64,000 nucleotides of DNA from Knoxdaviesia capensis (lineage: Eukaryota; Ascomycota; Sordariomycetes; Microascales; Gondwanamycetaceae): positions 868,001 to 932,000 of the forward strand of contig LNGK01000001.1 of the NCBI GenBank assembly GCA_001510575.1, written 5' to 3'. Of this stretch, positions 57,050 to 64,000 are shown piece by piece (within the stretch, counting starts at the first letter, position 1; each line of letters starts with the position of its first letter). Position numbers and translations under genes: made by a program. The notes below the pieces were generated by a model. That model made no database searches and was not told the DNA's origin. It saw nothing but the letters and a program-made list of their open reading frames with translations.

Positions 57050-60000
57050 GGAGGAAGAAAGGACTCCTGCACATTCTCGCAACAATCTCCAATTTATGCT
57101 CTTTTCTTTTTGTGGGAGGACCCACGATGATGACGATGATGACGGGTCGATGACCGATCACTCCTTTGCCTGCTTGCATAGGGCAAGCCTTTGCAAGCCC
57201 TTCTTTCTCTTCCAACAAACACCTTGGACGACAGATGCTGTAAGCCTATGCTTTATGCATCACACCGATGATGATAACAACCACGAACCGATGATATGAT
57301 AATGCGACCATCACTATCATGAGCGGCTGCTGATTATGCGACGATGAATGTAACAAATACTACGAACACCTGTTTATGCGACGGCATATGCGACACTGAA
57401 CAATCGGAATTTGTTCACTCCAAATGAAGATTGACAATGAATGCAGGGTCACCTTTCCTTGGCTTTTCGTTCTCAAACTCCGGAGAGAGATCTGCAAATT
57501 CAATATAGGACCTCATGGCAGCTTTGCAAACAGATCTTTCTGATCTATTCTCCAGGAGGTCCTCTTGGACCTTTTCTTAATGGATTTGCATCTTTGAAAT
57601 GCTGCTCTTCACTCTCCAGGAGCTCCCTTTTCTCTTTCTCTTACTGGCTATGGCCATTCTTGCTCAACTGATACCAGGAGTTTTCTCGATTATATAAGGA
57701 TACACTTATTTCAGTACCTCCAGACTTTCAATTGACACTCTCTCAACTTCATGCAACTTTCCAACTACCATCACTTCTCCCCCTTCCCCTTCCCCCTTGC
57801 CAGCCACCTGTTCAGTTCACTTGACCCAGGACCCGATCCATCTTTCATTTCCTTAAGCACAGGCTCTCTCATTCATCCTTCTCAATCACTCACCAAATCC
57901 TCCTTGGCAACTTCTTTCTCTCTTCCGAAGGATCAATAATCAATGATCGGCATACCGCCTCAACTCTAAGCTCAACCACTCTTCACCGCACAGGATGTAT
58001 CACAAGCCTTCGCTACAGCAGCGGCATCAAACCGCCCTAGAAAGCAATTTGAAAACAAGCGATATCGCTCGTTTGGCGAGTCAGACTTGCCATGCATACG
58101 GTGAAAAGAAGCGATCACGAACGCCCCCGTTCCGATGTGGTGTGGAATGGCAAACACATCATAGCACTTCAAAGCTTCAAGGTACGCACCCCCCTCCTTC
58201 CTTATCCCGCTGGACATCCGGGTCCTATTGATGGGAGAAGTCCCTCTAGACGTGAACATCAACTGGAACACAAGCGTCTTGTCTCCGGCTCAGTGTCTAT
58301 TTCTGGAAATGTCATGGGGTCACATTCGGCGGTTCCGGGTCTGGTCAATGGGATTCGGATGTGACCACGCAGATCATTTCCAACGCTTCCTTTTGACTGG
58401 CGCACCATCCCTGTTGCCCAAGACTTGTCAAGAAAGCAACACAACTGGTGGAGGAGACGGGAAGAGCTTGGTGGAGCCAGTTACGATATCTCGCATCGAC
58501 AAAAGCTGGAGACGACGTATCGTAAATGACGTCCCAGTGTCAGCAGTGAAGGGCCAGCGCAACACTGAGGAGGTAGGGAGGTACTGTAGGAAAGGAAGGG
58601 AAGACACCCCGCGTCCCCTTGTTCGTTTCTTTTGTGGGAGAAATTGTTTCATCTCGATTATATGATTGCATCATGGAAACTCCTTCTCATATAGACGGAG
58701 GGCAACCCGGACGTGGCAACGGCAGCCTATCAGAGGTCGATAGGCCTGCTCTGTCAACTTTGGCATCGGCTTGTCTCAGAGAGGGGCGTTTGCTTGTCAA
58801 TGATCTGCATACAGAACACGGGACAGTGCCACGTTCAGGCATGACAACCGAGCACACAAGCGGTGTCTTCACGTTGGCGCTATTTTTCATTCTCGTGAAT
58901 CCTCCTCTTCCGAGTCTGGCGCCGGAAAAAGGGTGTTTGCGCAGGTTTCTTCATGTTGGAACTTACACGTCGTCAGCACAACCGTGAAGGGGTGTCTGCC
59001 TTCTTGCTGTCATTGGCTAGTCTTGGCCCCGGCACACCACTTCTCTCCCGTCCCTCAGCCACGCGACGTGGCAAACACCGCAGGTAGGTCCCAGGGTCGG
59101 GGGATTAAGAAAGAAGACGTGTTTGTGTTTGTGCGGGCGTGGCCAGTAGCTCGCTCGCTTGTGCTTTTTGCCAGTGCAGGAAGTGAATCCCTGATTGACC
59201 ACCCAAAACAGCATATGGATGGTAGAGATAGGCGTACGGTATCTCCATCCTGAGCGGAAAGGGGAGAGGGTGCGAACGGGGGGGGCGTGGGAACAGAAAA
59301 AGAAGGCAGACAAGCCGCTTTAGGCGGATAGGGTCAAGCTTCTTTTTGTTCCCTTGCGTCTTATTTTTTTGTTCTTGTCGAGCTGACCATCCACCAGCGT
59401 CATCCGCATGTGATTTCTGGATTTGTTTGTTTGCTCTTCACGGCAATCCATCCCTTTCCCGCGCTGGTGTGTGTGGCGGAAGACTGTCAGTCGGCACGCA
59501 CGCATTCTACAACACAAACATGACCACCGGTTGGTATGAGCGTTTCTTCTTCTTGATCCTTCGCGCTGAAGGATGGGTTCATGACAAAAGATGAAAAGGG
59601 CGTGCTTTTTAGTGGCCCCCCTCTCTCGTTTGTTTGTGAGGATAAAGTTCCGTCTCCCGGGCGGTGCTATTGTCACTGGTGTCGCCACCGTCAGGATAAG
59701 GTGTGTCAGTTCGGGTCGGCTTTTTCCGCACACACACCCTGCCCCCTATCCGCGGAGAGACATTGTTCCCACCCCCCATGTGCGGTAGCTATCCGGATTG
59801 GATGGCGGCCAAACGGAGCTTGTTGGGTTTTGTGACGTGCTCCGGCGAGAGGTCGGCTAGATTTGATGGGTAGTCACGCTTTCCATAAGCGAGAGGACGC
59901 CAGTGGTTATCTCCTCTGACGGTCTAACTTTTGATACTAGGACTGGATGAACTCCAACCGGTGGACGCAAGTAAGCTTGGCAGAGCTCGTGGAGCTTGCT

Positions 60001-63000
60001 GGGGGATAGATAACCTTTCGTTTCCAGCACTTGTGGGTGGATGATTAACACCAACCCGCCGGCTCGGTGCCCGCCCATGTCTCGGGAATTCCGTGGCACG
60101 GGATATCTAACTTCAGTACCGTTTGCTGTCTTCAAGCTGGGCGGGAGCCTATTGATTCAACCAACGACGCACGATAGAAAGATATCACTTTTGGGGTTCC
60201 TGGTGAAGCGGGCTGCCAAGACAGGACGTGGACTTGATTGAGCTGGGCAGACGTTCCCTCCGCACTGTTGTTCCATTGGACTGGGCGTTGTGATAGAATC
60301 TGGCGGTGACGACATTTCGCCTGCAGCCTATGAGAGCCGGCACAGGCGTCGCTGAAGGCTCCTGTTCGGGGTAGTTTGCACCTCCACGCACAAATGGACC
60401 TGCAAACAGGCCACAAACGGCCGAAAGAAGCATGAAAGGCCTGGTTCTCGTCTGCTGAAACGCCTCGTACTGCCGTCTTCTCCACGGCGTATTTTCGATA
60501 TATCATTTCCGGACTATCAACTTACATATGGATATCAAAAAGGGCCGGATCAGGAGCGACGGACGAAAATGCCTCGAACAGATATTATGACGGGGTCCAA
60601 GAGCAGGGGATCCAGCCGCAGGAGCAAAGAGGAAGCACGAAACAACGTATCGGGAAACATGGCCGGGACCAGCTCCCAAAAAGATCAGATGGCGTTTTTC
60701 CTGCTGTCTGATATCAGCCTCAGCAGGCAATCACACGCGGCACTGGATAAAACGAGCCTCAGAGACCCTGTAACCACACGAGGAAATAATGCAGACGGTA
60801 CAGGGACAAAAGGTGGCAAGTCAATGAGAGTAGCGAACGACACGGAACAAGCAAAAGAAAGCAAGGCGCGGTCTTTCTTGGCCGCCGTGTAAACGCCGAC
60901 GCAAGAAGAAAAAAAAGGAAGCCAGCAAAAGGAAGCATCCAGGGAGATATGGAGATAGCACAAAGGCTAGCCCAGAAAGGGAATATGCACGCAGAAGGGG
61001 AACCAAAACCGCGAGCTGAGCTAAGTCGAGGGGAAGTGAGAAAAAAAAGTTACACGTAGTAAACTCGTACGAGGAGCCACGAACGACAGGAAAGAAACGA
61101 AGCGAGAAACGTCACCGTCACCAGTCGGTGAGGGGCCTCCAGATTTCCCAGTTGGGCGGCGTGCAGGAGGATTGGAAAAAAAGGAAGCCTGGAAGTGGTG
61201 CAGTAGCCCGAGTCGTCGAGACCTGTGAGAGGAAGCATGCCCGAGAGGAGCAAAAGAAAAGAGAAAAAAATAAGGAAAAGAAAGAAAAGTGCGGGAAGCG
61301 CGTCTGGGTGGGTTTGGTGCTTCAGCTATCATGTACGCAGATTGACGGTGCATATCTCCAAGCCGAACTGGGCGGCTTCTGCGGTGATGACGCTGAATGA
61401 CAGAACGGTTGGCGGTCGTAGGATGGACCAGACATATTTTATGGGCAACCTTCCTTTTTGTTCTTCTCAGAACTCTCGTGCAAACGAGACCCAACCGAGC
61501 ACACTGACTTCCCTCGCTCCTCCTGAGTCTCCCGTTCTTTTGTTTCCCGCTCACTTGCGTGATGCCGGCCGTGGAGCTATTGAGGAAAAGTGCCACACAT
61601 TCGTGCTGCGGGCGCACCGCGCTCAGAGAACAAAGGCGAGAGAAAAAGCCAGAAAGATTGGGGGAGTGTTCCAGGGGGGCGTGGACTTTCTCTGGCCGTC
61701 TTGGTGCTTTTTGAGGCTGAAGGGTGGGTGGGTGTGTTTCGTTCGTCCGGGCTAGCCGATTTGGATATAGCCCGCGGAACTAGGGTTAGGGTCTGCCATT
61801 GACCTGCGTTGCTTAAACGAAGCCAGCTCCACACCCTCCCCTCTTTGGGACAAACTGGTCGTCATCATCTTCTGAATGGGTGTGTTTAACGAGAGCCACA
61901 TGTCTTGGCCCCCGCCGGCCGACTGCTGCCGGGGCCAACGCAGGTGGTCTCGACCGGGAACGCCGACAGAAGGGTTCAAGCATGAATTCGATAAAAAAGA
62001 GTTCTTCCGGTGGACTCACCAGAGACGAAAGACTGACAAAGAGGGAAAAAAAATGGAACAGCCGGTGATGCAGCATTTCCGGAGCGGCCAACCCAGGACG
62101 AGAAGAGCCACGCTGGGAGGGTTCGTGGTGGAGGGTGGTGGTGTAAGTGGATTTGCTGTGGTCTTGGGGTTTTAGTGGGGGACAAAAAAAGGCGAAATGT
62201 GATGGGCGGATGAAGAATCCAGCTGTCCCCCTCCCCTCCACTCTTCTTTTGCATCCAAAAAGGACAATGCAACGACCCTTATCAAAAAACCTTATGTCCA
62301 CCCGGCTTCCCCTCTTGAGAAGAAGCCCCGGAACGAAAGGGGTTCGTTGAAGAAGCCTGCGAGCCTGGATCGGCCGGTGATTTGCCCTGGTGACGGCGAG
62401 TTGAGGTCATGTCCTGGGAGTAAGCAGCGGGCCAGTCGGTGTAGGCGGTATGGCGTTAGGTGATCGGCGGGCGAGGAAGGCTGGACGAAACGGGCTACGC
62501 CTGCGTGAAGGCGCTTAGCCGAACGGGGCCAGCCAGGCCGGACGTGCCGGAGCCCTCCCGACGGAATACACAACGTTTCGGTGACTGGGGAGAAAGAGCT
62601 GCCGGGGCGATGTGATGAACGTGTCGGTGCTCGGGACGTGCCAGACTGGATGTTGAGAGGGTCTGCATCGACAGCGAGGAGGCCCGAGAGGGGGCCCGGC
62701 GATGCCTTGACGAACAGGCTGAGAGGAGTGTGTGGATACGCAGCCCCAAGCTGTCTGGCTGGCTGGGGACATGCTCCGGAGAACCACGCTGCCAGTCCCA
62801 GAGATTTCTGAATGCCGGCCTCTCCCTCCCGCCACCGTCATGCCACGTTTCTTCAGTGCCAGGGACGAAGGCAGCCAGCCGTATCAACGACCCAGTTTCG
62901 GTGCCATCAGGGCATGTACTACTGTAGAACGATATGTCCCAGCTAGCCACCGAAAAGGGCCCCCTTTCTTTCCAAAGACAGGGAGGATTACTTACCTACA

Positions 63001-64000
63001 GTTGTTCACCTCATCACCCTCTCACAGCCACACCCACCCTCGCTCACTCTCACTAGCTGGAAATATGCCCACCCCAACCCAGACCATTCTTCCATGCTTC
63101 TGGGAGGGGTGGTTTGCCAGGCTGACCGACGGCCGGTCCTCAGCGTTGGGTTCGTTTATCCATTCCGTCGGATCCATATGAAAAAAGAAACCCAGGGCCG
63201 GGGGGTGGTTCAGAGGAAGAGAGACCCCCTTTCCCCCCAAGTTCCATTTTCTTTTCTTCCCAGCGGAAGAAGCCTTCCCAGAAGAGGCATCAAGATACTG
63301 GTGCCATGTTTGCGTAATCTGCAGTCGTAGGCGAAGAGCGACTAGCCGGACTAGCCTGCCTCCCGATTCCACTCTGGCGGGCGCGGCCAGCGGCGTGGAT
63401 CCACGATTCTTGGGCGTCTTTGGCTACGGGAGTGTGCAGGCTGATATCAGGACCTTGGGAGATGCAGCCATGTGCACGTTGCTATTGGAGGACGGGCGAT
63501 GGAGGGGGCTCTTCGCGCTACGGATGCACGGAGAGTACGCTCGCTCGTTCGTTCTCTGCGGACAACCAAGCCCAACGGGAGGCCTGGAAAACCACCCACG
63601 GCGATGAGTTGATACGAGGTGGTGCAGATGAGGACTAACGTGGGACCGAGAGGGGAGATAAGGGATACATCGCCATGAGTGGCTGGGAAGCCTGGAAAGC
63701 CGTGAGTCCCCATGGAGGAGGATGCATTACAGACCGGTGATATGAGCTCAATACCTCTTGGGTACTCGTATACGGTCTCTTAAACTCGCTTCTGCTCACG
63801 CCCAGCCTTACCAAAGCCCGGATTGGCCTGACCTACGGACCTGGGACCTCGCACGCAGGGTGGACACAAACTAGAGTGAATAGGGGATACAAGCCGACAG
63901 GACACATGAAAAGGGTGCACATGTAAGTGACACATCAGGTCTAGTCCCGGGTTGTTCAAGTGGCCCGGGCTAGTAGTCAACAGGAGCCCGTATTCAGGTA
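57050..64000. other. Gene-poor region to the window end
   Basis: After the chromo-like gene no coding gene can be supported over 7 kb. Noted are a cluster of ATGCGAC motifs at about 57300-57395, a TATA plus CT-rich leader at 57690-57990 with only short frames after it, a purine-rich stretch at about 60560-61290, and TAGGGTTAGGG at 61781-61791. Minus-strand frames at 59857-60506 were examined and show no codon bias or domain. Confidence 0.5.

Noticed and set aside
59857..60506. Minus-strand frames that look mildly protein-like
   Set aside because: They lack third-position bias, cannot be joined by convincing splice sites, and match no family I recognise.

Overview
This window looks like nuclear DNA of a filamentous ascomycete, most likely a Sordariomycete. 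The genes have many short introns (about 60-300 nt) with GT/GC-AG ends and CTAAC/CTGAC branch sites, strong G/C bias at third codon positions, TATA boxes followed by long CT-rich leaders, and very long gene-poor spacers rich in microsatellites. A source close to Sporothrix/Ophiostomatales is only a guess. No tRNA, rRNA, CRISPR array or transposase gene was found. One N at 31339 marks an assembly join.

Layout. Positions 1-5308 are gene-free and end in the promoter of a five-exon MFS sugar transporter (5309-7237). The transporter is followed by a five-copy minisatellite (7418-7698). Next is a compact housekeeping block. QCR10 (respiratory complex III, 8100-8846, minus) is divergent from MED4 (Mediator, 9169-10193, plus). 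A TM9/Emp70 endomembrane protein (10937-12929, minus) is divergent from LCP5/neuroguidin (rRNA processing, 13730-14968, plus). After a 5-kb spacer comes an NCS1 permease of the uracil/uridine/allantoin type (20110-22444), which uses a GC-AG intron. A short-chain dehydrogenase (23920-25127, minus) follows, bracketed by about 155-175 bp inverted repeats.

From about 25.6 to 44.6 kb no gene can be supported. This stretch holds microsatellites, palindromic GTAC-type repeats, short telomere-like motifs and the N-marked duplicated junction. It ends at the TATA/CT-leader promoter of a small serine-rich protein of unknown function (45053-45661). A twelve-exon DUR3 urea transporter (47578-50562, minus) and a protein with two degenerate chromodomain-like modules (55270-57049, plus) follow. 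The last 7 kb shows only promoter-like and skewed-composition tracts.

How the genes relate. No biosynthetic cluster or operon-like system is evident. The housekeeping genes are independent and sit in divergent pairs. Three importers (sugar, nucleobase/allantoin, urea) fit nutrient scavenging but are dispersed and need not be co-regulated. The most unusual loci are the inverted-repeat-bracketed dehydrogenase, the minisatellite behind the sugar transporter, and the double chromo-like protein. All exon coordinates were derived by hand from splice signals and reading frame, and each gene model sums to a whole number of codons.
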